This document shows, piece by piece, positions 44,776 to 56,331 of a stretch of 64,000 nucleotides of DNA. Each line of letters begins with the position of its first letter. Position 1 is the stretch's first letter. The notes below the pieces were generated by a model. That model was not told the DNA's origin, did not search any database, and worked only from the letters and a program-made list of their open reading frames with translations. The stretch comes from Meconema thalassinum. Taxonomy: Eukaryota; Arthropoda; Insecta; Orthoptera; Tettigoniidae. The DNA lies in contig OX336395.1 in assembly GCA_946902985.2 (NCBI GenBank), positions 11,882,708 to 11,946,707 of the forward strand, written 5' to 3'. The position numbers and the translations under genes are program-made.

Positions 44776-45512
44776 AGTGTGCATGTTTGTTTCCTTTGAG
44801 TGCTGTTTTTCTTTACCTTTACCTTCCCCCATTTTGTCCCGTGTGTATTTTGTGTGTGTTTTGGTTCTTTGGCTTACTGCGTGGTTTCTTTGCCCCAAGT
44901 AAGGTCTATGCCGTACACCACATTATATACTCTCCTTTACCCTTGTTCCTTTATTACATATGAGTGCGTCTTTTCTCACGCAAGTCTTTGTGTCTACCTA
45001 ATCCCCCCTTATCGTACGTATCTTCCTTCACTGCACTAAGCTTTATTCCTACTTCCTTACCGTAACTTATCTTGATGGATTTTACATATTTATGGCCGTA
45101 TGTTACCCTTCAGGTATTCATTTTAATTGTCGGTTGATTGTCGTCTCATGTTTAGTTCACTTACGTCAGTCCTACGAGTACTTACTCTTTTGGGTTTGTC
45201 CCTCCTAAAAACCCCCACTTTCTCTGTGTCTTCTGTGCTATACGGAATACCGTTCACTTCTTTGTCGGCATGTCCATTTTCCTGAGTCCCTTGTCTAGCC
45301 TTTTAATCTTTTTATTTTTTCCAATTTCCCTTGGCACTGTACGTTCATACTTTTCCCTTAACGAGCCTCCCTCTCCCTCTTATGTCCATGACATAAACGT
45401 CACACTCGTTCATCCTTTACCTTAGTTTAACTTCATGTGTTTTTCATTACCTTAACCTAACTTTTAGTGTGTATCGCTTCCTCGTCAATACCTATCTTTT
45501 TCTTATTGATCA
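44776..45512. other. pyrimidine-rich plus-strand sequence, no gene recognised
   Basis: T/C-rich on the plus strand. Several overlapping 63-79-codon frames are low-complexity and hydrophobic and do not resemble a protein family. Confidence 0.45.
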
Positions 45513-47019
45513 ATACACTACCTCTCCAAGAACAGTATCCAATGGATGGACTCTTATCTACGTGGACGTCAACAATGTGTTAAAATTAACTTAAATCAAA
45601 TGTCTTCATGGCGTCCAGTTGAGAGAGGAGTCCCTCAGGGGTCAGTCCTTGGACCTCTCCTGTTTTCAATATATATAAACGACATTCCGTCATCAATCAC
45701 TAAATGCAAACACCACCTATATGCTGATGATGTACAAATCTACCTGCATTCAGCACCAGAAAAACTATCGGAAGCAATCGGCACCTTTAATGAAGACTTA
45801 ACTGAAATCTGTAACTGGACTCGCTTACATGGACTACGACTCAATGAGGCTAAAACCCAAGCAATCATAATCTCCCATCCGAAAATCCTCCTAAAACTAA
45901 AAAATGAACCCACATTACCAAAATTACGCTTGTGCGATTCCCCAATCGAATTCCGTGAGTCAGTTAAAGATCTAGGCGTTATTATAGATAAACATCTTTC
46001 CTGGACGCAGCACGTCTGCAATGTTTCCAGAAAAGTATTTTCCGCATTAAAATCACTTAGAAGATTCTGGAATATTTTCTCTCGTGTATTAAAGGAACGA
46101 CTTGTTTCCTCCCTAATATTGCCTCATTTTGATTACTGCGATGTGGTATACAAAGATCTCGCTGTTACTCTTAAAAACAAACTCCAACATGCACAAAATG
46201 CCTGTGTACGCTACATATTTAATTTACGGCTCTATGACCATCTCACCCCCGCTTATGAGCAACTTAACTGGTTACGTCTAAATCAACGCCGCGACCTCCA
46301 TTCTTTATGTATTCTTCAACAAATACTCTCAACTTCAACTCCAGCTTACCTGCACTCTCAGCTTCACCGCCTCTCGTACGAGCATACTCTTGGAACACGG
46401 TCAAAAAACGACACACTCTTGCTGATACCCATACACCGCACAGTACGCTATACCAACTCCTTCGTTGTTGCTACTGCACGACTGTGGAACAATCTGCCTC
46501 GCTCTGTCAGAGGAGCAACCCCGTCCAGCTTCAAGCAGCGTTGTCAGCAGTACATGCTCACTAAGTAAATGAAAGTTGAACTCAACACTTATGCTTATAT
46601 TCTTACGTCGTATTACATATATTCAAACTTTCCAATTCTCACTTTCTCATTTACTCTCTATTTAGATATCTAAATAACCTCCTTCAGTAACGACTAATTA
46701 TCTTCATCATCATCTTCATCACCATCATTAGTCTACTTTTTTTCAGTAGCCTATTTCCTTTACCTTACTGTAATTTTAAACTTACTCCTAAGTATCTTAG
46801 TTATTCGCCCTAACAATGCAACAATTTACAGCCTACACCACCAAGCTAATCCAGTTTATATGTATTTTATATTGTATCAACATTGTAATATTGTTAGATT
46901 TAAGTTGTATTTGTATTGTTCATCATTTATTATTTGTATAATCTGGTTAGATGGAAGAGAGGGCCCAATGGCCCTAATCTTGCCAGTCAAAATAAATCTA
47001 TCTATCTATCTATCTATTA
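45513..47019 (+). mobile_element. Jockey/CR1-type LINE, 5'-truncated
   Basis: It begins inside ORF2 near 45513 (the frame is LINE-like from SIHYLSKNSIQW onward). It continues through the stop at 46566-46568 and a 450-bp 3' UTR containing AGAGGGCCCAATGGCCCTAA, then ends in AAATAAA followed by (ATCT)n at 46988-47017. No target duplication was found. Confidence 0.87.
45546..46568 (+). CDS. LINE ORF2 C-terminal half (reverse transcriptase)
   Basis: 340 codons from the first ATG; the LINE frame extends about 30 bases further upstream, so this ATG is internal. It has RGVPQGSVLGPLLFSIYIND, the catalytic box LYADDVQIYL (YADD at residues 59-62), NEAKTQAIII, LGVIIDKHLSWTQHV, and the C-terminal RLWNNLPRSVRGATPSSFK common in Jockey/CR1-type LINEs. 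No internal stop is seen, so the insertion is fairly young, but the endonuclease and the front of the reverse transcriptase are missing. Confidence 0.92.
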   Translation: MDSYLRGRQQCVKINLNQMSSWRPVERGVPQGSVLGPLLFSIYINDIPSSITKCKHHLYADDVQIYLHSAPEKLSEAIGTFNEDLTEICNWTRLHGLRLNEAKTQAIIISHPKILLKLKNEPTLPKLRLCDSPIEFRESVKDLGVIIDKHLSWTQHVCNVSRKVFSALKSLRRFWNIFSRVLKERLVSSLILPHFDYCDVVYKDLAVTLKNKLQHAQNACVRYIFNLRLYDHLTPAYEQLNWLRLNQRRDLHSLCILQQILSTSTPAYLHSQLHRLSYEHTLGTRSKNDTLLLIPIHRTVRYTNSFVVATARLWNNLPRSVRGATPSSFKQRCQQYMLTK

Positions 47020-47699
47020 CATCTGCGTGGTCTCGGAGTACATTCTTTCGTTTGATAGTTTGAATCGTTTTTGTTATGCTATTTCCTTTGGTTCAAGGAT
47101 AGGCCCATAGTCTATTATAAGTACGGCATCGTATTGACCTTGCATCCACTGCCATGTGAATGTACGTTCAGTCCACGCCTCTGATACACTTTGCTCTCTT
47201 TTGAACTACCATTATTCTGGTTATATTTCATCATCTCCTAATCCTGTTACATGGGCCCAGCACAGGATTAAAGGCGCACGTTTCCACTGCTACAACAACT
47301 TCAAGAAAGGTAAGACCGTTTCACAATATAAAATCAAGTCTTGCACACTTATAATAAAACTATTTAATGCCTACTTCCTACAAAAATACGGTCGAGTTAA
47401 GCACATCTCCCATCAAAATATTAACGAAATATCCTATCACACACTAAAACTAAATTTACGGTAAAATCTACCACAGTAAAATCTCGCTCGTCGAAGAACA
47501 AAAACCAAATCTAAATTCAAAAATATTTACGAAGTCAAAATAAAAATATTCAAATCGACAAATTAATAGAAACATTGAGAAAGGTTTCCCATGGGAATTC
47601 TAAATACTCTACAATATTTTACATAAAGGAATCTCTTCTACCTTTCGATGTCTTCAACAGCTGATGGAATAAATATATCAGAATGATAAAATACCGGGA
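47020..47699. other. unannotated sequence
   Basis: A 102-codon frame (47156-47464) has no recognisable motif. The rest is AT-rich and featureless by eye. Confidence 0.45.
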
Positions 47700-49205
47700 C
47701 TCGTTCTGATGTTTGCTCCTGGTATCGCCTCGTTCTCTCCAGCCATCTGGACTGCGGCTCTGTTGCCTCGTTCTGATGTCTCCTCCTAGTATCGCCTTGT
47801 TCTCTCCAGCCATCTGGACTGCGTCTCTGCTGCCTCGGTCTGATGTCTCCTCCTGGTATCACCTTGTTCTCTCCAGCCATCTGGACTGCGCCTCTGCTGC
47901 CTCGTTCTGACGTTTTCTCCTGGTATCGCCTTGTTCTCTCCAGCCATCTGGACTGCGCCTCAGCTGCCTCGTTCTGATGTTTGCTCCTGGTATCGCCTTG
48001 TTCTCTCCAGCCATCTGGACTGCGTCTCTGCTGCCTCGTTCTGATGTCTCCTCCTGGTATCGCCTTGTTCTCTCCAGCCATCTGGACTGCGCCTCTGCTG
48101 CCTCGTTCTGATGTTTGCTCCTGGTATCGCCTTGTTCTCTCCAGCCATCCGGACTGCGCCTCTGCTGCCTCGTTCTGATGTTTGCTCCTGGCATCACCTC
48201 GTTCTGATGTCTCCTCCTGGTATCACCTTGTTCTCTCCAGACATCTGGACTGCGTCTCTGCTGCCTCGTTCTGATGTCTCCTCCTAGTATCACCTCGTTC
48301 TGATGTCTCCTCCTGGTATCGCCTTGTTCTCTCCAGCCATCTGGACTGCGCCTCTGCTGCCTCGTTCTGATGTTTGCTCCTGGTATCGCCGTGTTCTCCC
48401 CAGCCATCTGGACTGCGCCTCTGCTGCCTCGTTCTGATGTTTGCTCCTGGTATCGCCTTGTTCTCTCCAGCCATCTGGACTGCGCCTCTGCTGCCTCGTT
48501 CTGATGTTTGCTCCTGGTATCGCCTTGTTCCCTCCAGCCATCTGGACTGCGCCTCTGCTGCCTCGTTCTGATGTTTGCTCCTGGTATCGCCTCGTTCTCT
48601 CCAGCCATCTGGACTGCGGCTCTGTTGCCTCGTTCTGATGTCTCCTCCTAGTATCGCCTTGTTCTCTCCAGCCATCTGGACTGCGTCTCTGCTGCCTCGT
48701 TCTGATGTCTCCTCCTGGTATCACCCTGTTCTCTCCAGCCATCTGGACTGCGCCTCTGCTGCCTCGTTCTGATGTCTCCTCCTGGTATCACCTTGTTCTC
48801 TCCAGCCATCTGGACTGCGACTCTCTTGCCTCGTTCTGATGTCTTCTCCTGGTATCACCTTGTTCTCTCCAGACATCTGGACTGCGTCTCTGCTGCCTCG
48901 TTCTGATGTCTCCTCCTAGTATCACCTCGTTCTGATGTCTCCTCCTGGTATCACCTTGTTCTCTCCAGCCATCTGGACTGCGACTCTGTTGCCTCGTTCT
49001 GATGTCTCCTCCTGGTATCGCCTTGTTCTCTCCAGCCATCTGGACAGCGTCTCTGCTGCCTCGTTCTGATGTTTGCTCCTGGTATCGCCTTGTTCTCTCC
49101 AGCCATCTGGACAGCGTCTCTGTTGCCTCGTTCTGATGTCTCCTCCTGGTATCACCTCGTTCTCTCCAGCCATCTGGATTGCGTCTCTGCTGCCTCATTC
49201 TGGGC
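47700..49205 (-). repeat. 67-bp tandem array (~22 copies), free of stops in all minus-strand frames
   Basis: The plus-strand unit carries TTCTCTCCAGCCATCTGGAC, TGCGCCTCTGCTGCCTCGTT and CTGATGTTTGCTCCTGGTAT, then CGCCTTG. Some units are shortened by internal deletion (48190-48215, 48290-48320, 48920-48945). Since 67 leaves remainder 1 when divided by 3, a minus-strand frame passes through all three phases. None of them contains a stop, giving open frames up to 249 codons (47859-48608) with motifs MAGENKAIPG, RTRQQRRSPDGWREQGD and AEAQSRWLERT. It is probably non-coding, since the pattern arises from monomer composition. Confidence 0.95.
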
Positions 49206-50939
49206 TTGAACAGACCACGCCCTCGCGTTGCCTAGTTCTAGAAACGAACTGAGATCCTGACCTGAGTCTACCCTTGTTCAAACCATCTTTCTTTTTCTTG
49301 CTGTTGCTTCTAGATGTTATTTAAGTCATTGTAAAATTGAATTTCGTCGAGAGCATTTGAATTAATTATATTTTTGAATTTAGACTAGTTTTGAGTAGTT
49401 TTAAGTTACTCCCGATCTTTCCATACTCGTAGTTGCTGTTAGCTGATTACCGTAGATAATTCCATTTTCTCATTGCAGTGTTCCCTGATGCATGTCAGCT
49501 CGGTCATTTCCACTTTCATTTCAATATCGAAAACAATTTCAATCATTGCAGGAATTAATTTCATCTTCGAAGAAGTATGAAAAGATGTTGACTGGAAATC
49601 CTCGAAATCTCCGTCGAAATGTTCGTAATATTTCACTTAGAACTGTGCAAATCTCGTAGAAATTATTAAAGTTCCTTAGTAACAAAGCTATCGGCGTTAC
49701 AATATTACTGGGATATTTTCTTGAAAATCCTTCGTTGAAGAAAATTGTCATATTTCCGTAGAATGTTCGTAATATTTCACCTACCAAAAACCTCAAATAT
49801 TCAATTCAAATATGAACTCTATTAACAAAGTTAAATAATATCACTCGGTCTTCATAGTAGATTCAAGGTAGTGGAAAGATTTCTAAGTCCTCGACTAGAC
49901 TTTTACATGTCCACAAAATCGTTGTGCGCCTTTCCTCAAAACCTTGACCGCCGGTGCACTCGCATCGGCCGTCAACCATAATCTCACAGGACCGTGCCTG
50001 GACTCGAATTCAACAATACGTCTAATTCCTTACAAGAACCAGAGTAAAAAGCCTCTCCTGAAAAGGGGCATTTCCTCAAGAAAGAAATTTGGCGCTCTCG
50101 CTTCGTGAAAATCGTGATACGAATATTTTCTCAAATACTTCCAGTCTTCATAGTCCAAATACATAATAATTTTCGTCTGGAAATTTCCTCTATTCTAAGT
50201 GTAATCATATACCTTCTGGAACTCCGTAACAATTGTTTTACTCTAATTACCGACTTCGTTATTTTGTAAATATCTCGACCGGGCCATGTGACCACAAAGC
50301 AGTAATCGCCTCGTGCCGTGACACACTCCAGTGTTTATTTCCTATTATTTGCTGCACGTACCAATTTATATTTTATTTTATTCTATTTTTAGATTGAGTC
50401 ACTCATTTGCATCCGAAAACCTGTGCTGCTGGCCTGTCATCACGTGACTGTGCTTCTTGAAGCCTTGTGTCAATAGAATCTCATTTATGCAATGTTAAAT
50501 TTGGAGACATTTCAAATCTGATTGTCAGACTAGAAATTCTGGCTCAATATATATTTGATCGTGGGGTAGATTTAAACAGTCATGGAGTCTTATAGTTTTA
50601 GATAATCTGAAAGTTAATTTCAGTTTTATTATGTTGGTTATCACGTATTCCAAGACAGTAGTCTGTTTTCCACCAGTTTTGCTTGCTGTTGAGGTTGTGT
50701 TGATGAAACGTTTTTGAGGCTAAAATCCAAAATGCGCCAATCCATCTGTAACGAATTACAAGACATACCGAGGGAAGCACTGCCTTCCTAATTATACCTG
50801 AAGTATACCAAGGGAAGCACTGCCTTCCTAATTATACCGGAAGTAAGTACCATCCTTAGCATGTATTTTGATATATTTGTTTTCATTGAAGATCATAACT
50901 TATAACTTTGACGATAATTAAGTCAAAGATTTGCATTAA
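49206..50939. other. unannotated AT-rich sequence with a short direct repeat
   Basis: No gene was recognised. A direct repeat GGGAAGCACTGCCTTCCTAA occurs twice about 40 bp apart near 50772 and 50812, just before the pogo-like element. Confidence 0.5.
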
Positions 50940-51050
50940 GTGGCAGGTTCGAACACTGAATGTGGGGCACTTTTAAACCCCCTACAACTTACATGGTTCA
51001 TTACAACAAAACCTTGTCCTAAATGTTTTTGTTTTTTAAGCCTATGTAAA

Positions 51051-53500
51051 ATGATGAGGAACTACAAGAGGAAACGAGATGGACCAGATATAAACGAAAC
51101 TGACATAGAGAAAGCTCTTAATGAGTTCTTTAAAACAAGGTACCACTCAGGACAGCAGCTGCTATGTATGGAATTAAACATACTACCTTGTTCTACCGCA
51201 TAAAGAAAGCAGAGACAACTGAGGAAAGGACAGGAAAATACTCTTCATAGTCCACCGTTAAGCAAATATTTACAAATCAGGAAGAAGAACTAGAAAAGTG
51301 TGTTCTGAGGAGTTCAAAAATGACTTAAGGTTTGACTTACTTTTAGATTCACAAATTAGCATTCGATTATGCAGAAAAACTTGGTTGTTGTCTAGATAAC
51401 TGGATAGGTAAGGAACTGGCAGTCACTGAATCGATGAAAGGCTTCATGAAGCTTCATAAAATTTTAAGTTTCAGGAAACCAGAAAAAAAGCCTTTCACGT
51501 GCAGCTAGTTTCATTAAACAAATGTGAGTGAGTTTCAAAGAAACTATGCTAATGTTCTTGAGAAATTTAAATTCACACCCCTCCTGATTTACAACTCAGA
51601 CGAAACAGCAGTGGCAACCGTTGTTCAAGCTCCTAATGTTGTAGAAGAAAGGGTATAAACTGGTTGGGCAAGGAGTTTTAGGGGAAAGGGGACAGTGTGT
51701 GACTATGTGTGCCATAATTAGTGCTTCTGGTAATGCATTGGCACCAATTTTTATATTCCCAAGAGCTAGGATGAATAATCTCTTAATGACAAATGCTCTA
51801 TAAGGTAGCATTGGTTTAGCAAATAGTCCCAGAAGTGGTGGGATGAAGGGCATCTGTACTTACAAGTCTTGAGTACATAAAGGAATATGCAAGGTGTAGC
51901 AGAGAGCATCCCATACTAATTTTAATGGACAACCCTGAACCACATTTCTCACTGGATACTTTTTTGTACGCTAGGGACAATGGGATGATCTTACTTACCA
52001 TTCCTCCTCATTGCTCTAATCGCCTGTAACCCCTGGATGTTGTAGTGTTTGGACCGCTCAAGGCAAAGTTTGCAGTATGTTTAAACAACCCTGGGAAAAC
52101 AATAACTGTTCCTAATTTAGCTGGCAGAGCTAAGGATACTTTTAATATTTCTTTTGCCACGGTGGGTGAGTGGATTGCGAGTCGGTCTACTAACCCCAAG
52201 ATTGCAGGTTCGCCCCTGACCGTGGTAAGTGATTTTTGAAAGGCGGCAAAAATACGATACGCATGTCATACGATGTTGGCATGTCAAAGAACCCATTTTT
52301 GAATTCAGTAGGCCGAGTTCATAATGGCAAAATTAATCTCGGGAGTTTCTGCCAGCACAAAGTTCCTCATTTCTCTACTAGAAAGCGCTATTGTGTTCAA
52401 GGAGATTAGATATCTAACATCTAACCTCCTTGACATTCATAGTAAAGGAACTACGAAATTCGACATGCAAGCTACCTCTGGGTGTCAAATAGCAAAGCTT
52501 GCACCAGGCACCCGAGGCCATACGATATTAAATTAAATTACCAGAAAGAACATAATAGCAGGTTTTGAGAAACCAGGAATTTAGCCATTTAGTTCAACAT
52601 TATTTCAGGATGAATATTTTAAGTGTTGTGCTGTCACTAATAGAGATGTTGTAGAAGCTCAACAAACAGGTCACTGTGTCGATAACAATATCAGTAATGC
52701 AGGTAACAGCCATTCTGTCCGAAGGCTGATGATGATACTGTCCAGATCGTGCAGCTCGAAGCTACTTATTCCAATGCTCATAACTTTGCAAACACTACCA
52801 CTACCAATGAACTTGTGCATGAATCTACTCCTTCCTGTTCCAATGTTTATGACATTCAAACCCCTGCATCTACCATCGAACATCTGCAGGAATCTCTTCC
52901 TTCATGTTCCACTGCAAGCCCTGTAGTCCTGTCTCCTGAAAGCATTCGACCATTTCCTAGAGCTGCAGCAAGAAAATCATTGAGTAACCGGGGAAGAAAA
53001 GAGGTAAATCCAGAATCTTAACAGATACACCAGAAATTATCCGCATCGAGACAGAAACTCAAGAAGGTATCATGAAAAAGCAGCCAAAACAATGTTCGAA
53101 GAAACAGAAAAAGATTGTTTCAAAATGTGTTCCTAGTTTAGATTCAGAAGTGTTTCCCCTTCATGATGATAGTGACACCTACGTTCTTCACTCTAGTGAT
53201 TATGAAGAGGTGAACTTAGATAATTTTAATTTAGAATCAGTGGAAGAAAAAGATTTTATATTAGTAAAATTCGAAACCAAAAAGTTACCTTAGCACTGTG
53301 TAGGACAGCTACAAGGGAATGTAGATTCGCATGAATGGAATATCTCCCTCATAAAGCAAGTGCGGACCACAAACACATTTGTATTCCCAGATAAAGAAGA
53401 CAGATGGCCGACATTATCTGGAAACTTACAAATCCTGTCTCATCTGGAGCAACAGCACAGGCTAATAAGATGTTTGCATTCAATTTCAAATTGAGTGAAA
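51051..53500 (+). pseudogene. pogo/Tigger-type (DDE) transposase, degenerate
   Basis: The relic starts MMRNYKRKRDGPDINETDI, a Pipsqueak-type helix-turn-helix start as in pogo/Tigger/jerky proteins. The catalytic blocks follow in order: IYNSDETAV (first Asp at 51599-51601), LILMDNPEPHFSLD (second Asp at 51928-51930), and TIPPHCSNRL*PLDVVVFGPLK (third Asp at 52036-52038, with an in-frame TAA at 52027). After the SINE the frame resumes with KNIIAGFEKPGI. It ends with the family's tail: RPFPRAAARK, NRGRKE, RILTDTPEIIRIE, an acidic stretch (53072-53290) and FVFPDKEDRWP (~53380). Many stops and frameshifts are present. In the family this enzyme cuts at TA sites by a DDE reaction. Confidence 0.85.
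52161..52540 (+). mobile_element. tRNA-derived SINE inside the pogo-like transposase
   Basis: It has a tRNA-like head (GTGAGTGGATTGCGAGTCGG, B box AGGTTCGCCCCTGACCG) and the body motifs CATGTCATACGATGTTGGCA and AAAGAACCCATTTTTGAATT, and it ends in ATTAAATTAAATTA. It interrupts the transposase reading between ...FNISFAT and KNIIAGF. No clear target duplication is visible. It is a different family from the two SINEs near the host gene. Confidence 0.75.
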
Positions 53501-53847
53501 TATAACGGTATTCTGTTGAAAATTAAGTATGTGTTCAAATGTACCCCAGCAAAGTTCAATAGTACCCCACCTCTGTTTAACTCTACCCCTTTCTGGGGCA
53601 CCTTTGAACGGTCATTTTACACGCTGCATAATTATCAGTTTTGTAATATATGTTACTGATACGTGCAAGGGCACGTCCCTACGCTTTCAAACATGTATAT
53701 ACCCTTGGATCGTAGCATCTCGACATTTGAAACGACCGCCTGGTGACTTGCTTCCCATTTTGAACACGAGATGGTAGCGGCAGTCGGACTTTGGAAAGTC
53801 TGCACGTGGTTCCTGTTTCTCTCCGATAGGTAGCGTGTGCTGCGCCT

Positions 53848-53854
53848 TATAAAA
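53848..53854 (+). promoter_or_regulatory. LTR TATA box and nearby AATAAA
   Basis: TATAAAA at 53848-53854 (context GCGCCTTATAAAACTCC) is the best core-promoter candidate in U3. AATAAA at 53990-53995 is the best polyadenylation signal. The same pair recurs in the 3' LTR near 61951 and 62093. The R region would lie between or just after them. Confidence 0.55.
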
Positions 53855-55498
53855 CTCCTTATATGCATGACATAATTGAAAGACAATTACATTCTTCGTC
53901 ATGAAACAAATGCCAGTGTATTCATTATACCGCCAAATTATGTACTTATTTATGACATTGTTGTTTGATGTGTCAATCTCTGATTGGACAATAAATTTTA
54001 CATGAAGGCAGTTATGCACTTGACACGCAATAATTCTCCGCCATTTTGTGGAGTCGATTAGCCATCGAAAAGTAAACTAGACATCAAGCCGACTGGTCGT
54101 GAAAGGTGTCACCGCTAATGGGGGCCTAGCCCCCATTCTCTACGAAATATTAATGTATTCAAGAGAAAAGGAATTGCCTGTTCTCTTCAGGCTGTGAATT
54201 TCATCGTTTCGCCGTGAAGTGGACGTGTGAAATGTGGTCGCATGCCGATATAGACCTGTGATTGTGACCCGCACGAGGCATGTGCCGTGTGGGCATTTTC
54301 AAGGCAACATAGTGCCGCATTTTTATTTTATTTAAAATGTGTTAGTTTTTTTAATTTTTTAGTGTGTCTCCGCTGAGTAGGAAATAAGGTACGTTATCTG
54401 TTAATTTTTTTTATATTATTGTTATGGAGCTCCGATATCATCTTATAGTAATATTTTAATTCTGTTCCTCATTTGTTTTATAGGCCTAATTGTATTTCTG
54501 TTTTAATTACGTTTCCTGATTTATTTGAACCTTGTTATCTTTCTTCGTACCTCCTGGAGACACATTTCTAGTTTATTTCACGTTTAAATTATTATTTATT
54601 TTCTTTTGCCAATCTTATGATTGATATAGTATTCAATTTAATTTATTCATGATCCGGTGCATTTTACTATTGTAATAGCATTTAGACTTAATTGTTTTCC
54701 GCCGTTCATTTCCTTACGCTGATGTTAAAATTTATTTTATTAATTGTTTGCCGTAATTTCGATCCGGCGTGCGGTTTCCTTGTGTTTTGTGGCCTTGTTA
54801 TGAAGAGATGCATTATGGTCTCAAGGTCAGTCTCTAGGCGTCCACCGCGAAGCTCAAACGTGTTGTGTTAACTTAAGATGTTTCTTTTATTTAACCTTAT
54901 CGGTTTAACATTGTGTTTTTCGTAATTGTTCCTGTGTTTATCTCCATCATGCAAATTAATAGATTGTTTCCTGATTCAGTTTAATTTAGTTAATTTAACT
55001 TTTTTTCGTTTCTGGTGAAGGTGCTTTTTATTTTTTTTAACATGGATCTACGCATGCCGGATCGCTATTGCATTCCCTTGCAAATTATCAAGCCCTTTTT
55101 CATTGTGTTATGCATGTAATTTTTTTTAACCTTTGGGTTGTTTTACATTTTAAATTTTAATTTAAGTCTTTTCTTTTCTTGGCCTTGCAAGCAAGCATGT
55201 TTGGCGGTCTCTTGCATTCATTGTAAATTACGGTGGCTGATGCATGTTCTGTTCTTGGTGGAGGTGTTTTCTCTTGAAATTTTTAACAATTAAATTTTAT
55301 GGTAAATTTTTAAATCTTTTGTTGTGGCATTATTTCACCGACGGCAGTTCCGTTGGTTTTTGGGGGGTGTCTGTGGAATAGCCTGTGTGTGTTGTCCCCT
55401 TCTCCATCTTCCCTCCACCCCTTTTGGAGCTCTTCTGTTGGGACATGTCATCTGGAGGTGATGTTGCTGCGGAGGTGACCCGGACCTCTCAAACAAAG

Positions 55499-55504
55499 GT
55501 AAGT
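55499..55504 (+). promoter_or_regulatory. splice-donor-like site near the 3' end of the LTR
   Basis: ACAAAG|GTAAGT is a full-consensus 5' splice site within the transcribed end of the LTR, repeated in the 3' LTR near 63602. If used, it could join the leader to a downstream acceptor before gag; I did not identify the partner. Confidence 0.4.
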
Positions 55505-55611
55505 TGGGCCCGTCCATTCCCGGTGTCGCAGTGGTAAGCAGAGCGTTGGTTATCGAATTACAAACGTGCTGCTGGCCAAAGCGGCGGTGTCATTAACCCC
55601 AGGGTGGTGCA

Positions 55612-55715
55612 GTGGTAGCAGAGCGTGGTTATCGAATTACCGACGTGCTGCTGGCCAAAGCGGCGGTGTCATTAACCCCAGGGTGGTGCAGTGGTAGCAG
55701 ATCGCGCTCGAGTTC
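55612..55715 (+). promoter_or_regulatory. primer-binding site region with tandem PBS-like copies
   Basis: One base after the LTR end comes TGGTAGCAGAGCGTGGTTATCG (55613 on). Its first 11-12 bases are complementary to the 3' end of initiator methionine tRNA as I know it in animals (...CTCTGCTACCA). A 79-bp unit (55612-55690) then repeats the last part of the LTR, and a second TGGTAGCAGATCGCG starts at 55692. A third, with one inserted base (TGGTAAGCAGAGCGTTGG), lies inside the LTR at 55532. Which copy primes is unknown. Confidence 0.7.
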
Positions 55716-56331
55716 ACTTCCGTAACTATCCCCTCCCCAGTACCCACAGGCTGTTTTATGGACCCCTCTAATGCTGTTGGGTCGGTTGTTGGTGGGATTT
55801 TGTCAGGCCAGTGCACTTGATGTTGTGCAAAGCTAATCCTTGCCGTTTGTTTTATTTCATGTTTGCCTCTGGATATCCATGTGGTACGCTGTAAGTGTCC
55901 TGTTCTGAGCGAGGTGTTTCCTGCTGTAGTTTTATCCTGTTTGTGTGCAACATCCCCACTGAAGATGAAGCCCGGTGAGTGACTGACATGTGTTCTTGGC
56001 ATGGGAAATGGGATTTCTTAATGTTCTGATAGCCTATATGCTGCGTGTGAAGGCATCCTGGAGCCCCGTCGGAAGCTGGTAGCCTGATGTTTTGTGCCTA
56101 TTTTTGTAATTTAGCTCCCTGTTCTCGAGCCAAGCAGGTGGTGACGTGTGCAGTTCTGGACAGCATGGTGCATGATTTGGTGTAGTAGGGTGGCTGTGTT
56201 CGAGTGTCAGCCTAATCTTTGGTGTTGGTAATTGGTGGTTGTGGTACTGTTGTGAAAGTGTAAACTGTCCTTGTAATTCCTGAAATTTTGTTTCCTTCTA
56301 TATTGGCTGTCTGCATTCTGTGTTTTCCAAA
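55716..56331 (+). other. leader between PBS and gag
   Basis: About 615 bp of untranslated leader. It probably carries packaging and splice signals, but I recognise none specifically. Confidence 0.5.

Larger units (their letters stand above)
50940..53656 (+). mobile_element. pogo/Tigger-like DNA transposon relic, left part
   Basis: The left end near 50950 carries GTGGGGCACTTTTAAAC. Similar motifs in inverted orientation occur at 53525-53541 (GTTCAAATGTACCCC) and, across the LTR element, at 63818-63832 (GTTCAAATGTGCCCC). These look like terminal or subterminal inverted repeats. The transposase relic lies between. A SINE (52161-52540) and a Ty3/gypsy element (53657-63715) have inserted in it. 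Confidence 0.7.
53657..55611 (+). repeat. 5' LTR (1,955 bp)
   Basis: It begins TGATACGTGCAAGGGCACGT and ends CCCCAGGGTGGTGCA (TG...CA). It is unusually long for a Ty3/gypsy element. It contains a TATA box, an AATAAA, a splice-donor-like GTAAGT and, in its last 80 bp, a primer-binding-site-like sequence. Open frames on the minus strand (53653-54019) are repeated in the 3' LTR and are not genes. Confidence 0.95.

Noticed and set aside
44711..45039. Overlapping hydrophobic frames as membrane peptides
   Set aside because: They come from T/C-rich sequence and the last 68-bp repeat; no signal beyond composition.
53072..53293. Independent acidic 73-codon gene
   Set aside because: It continues the pogo-type transposase tail (after the RILTDTPEIIRIE block) and is broken on both sides.
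53653..54019. Minus-strand 77-110-codon frames near 53.7 and 61.8 kb as a duplicated gene
   Set aside because: They lie in the two LTRs and are identical because the LTRs are.
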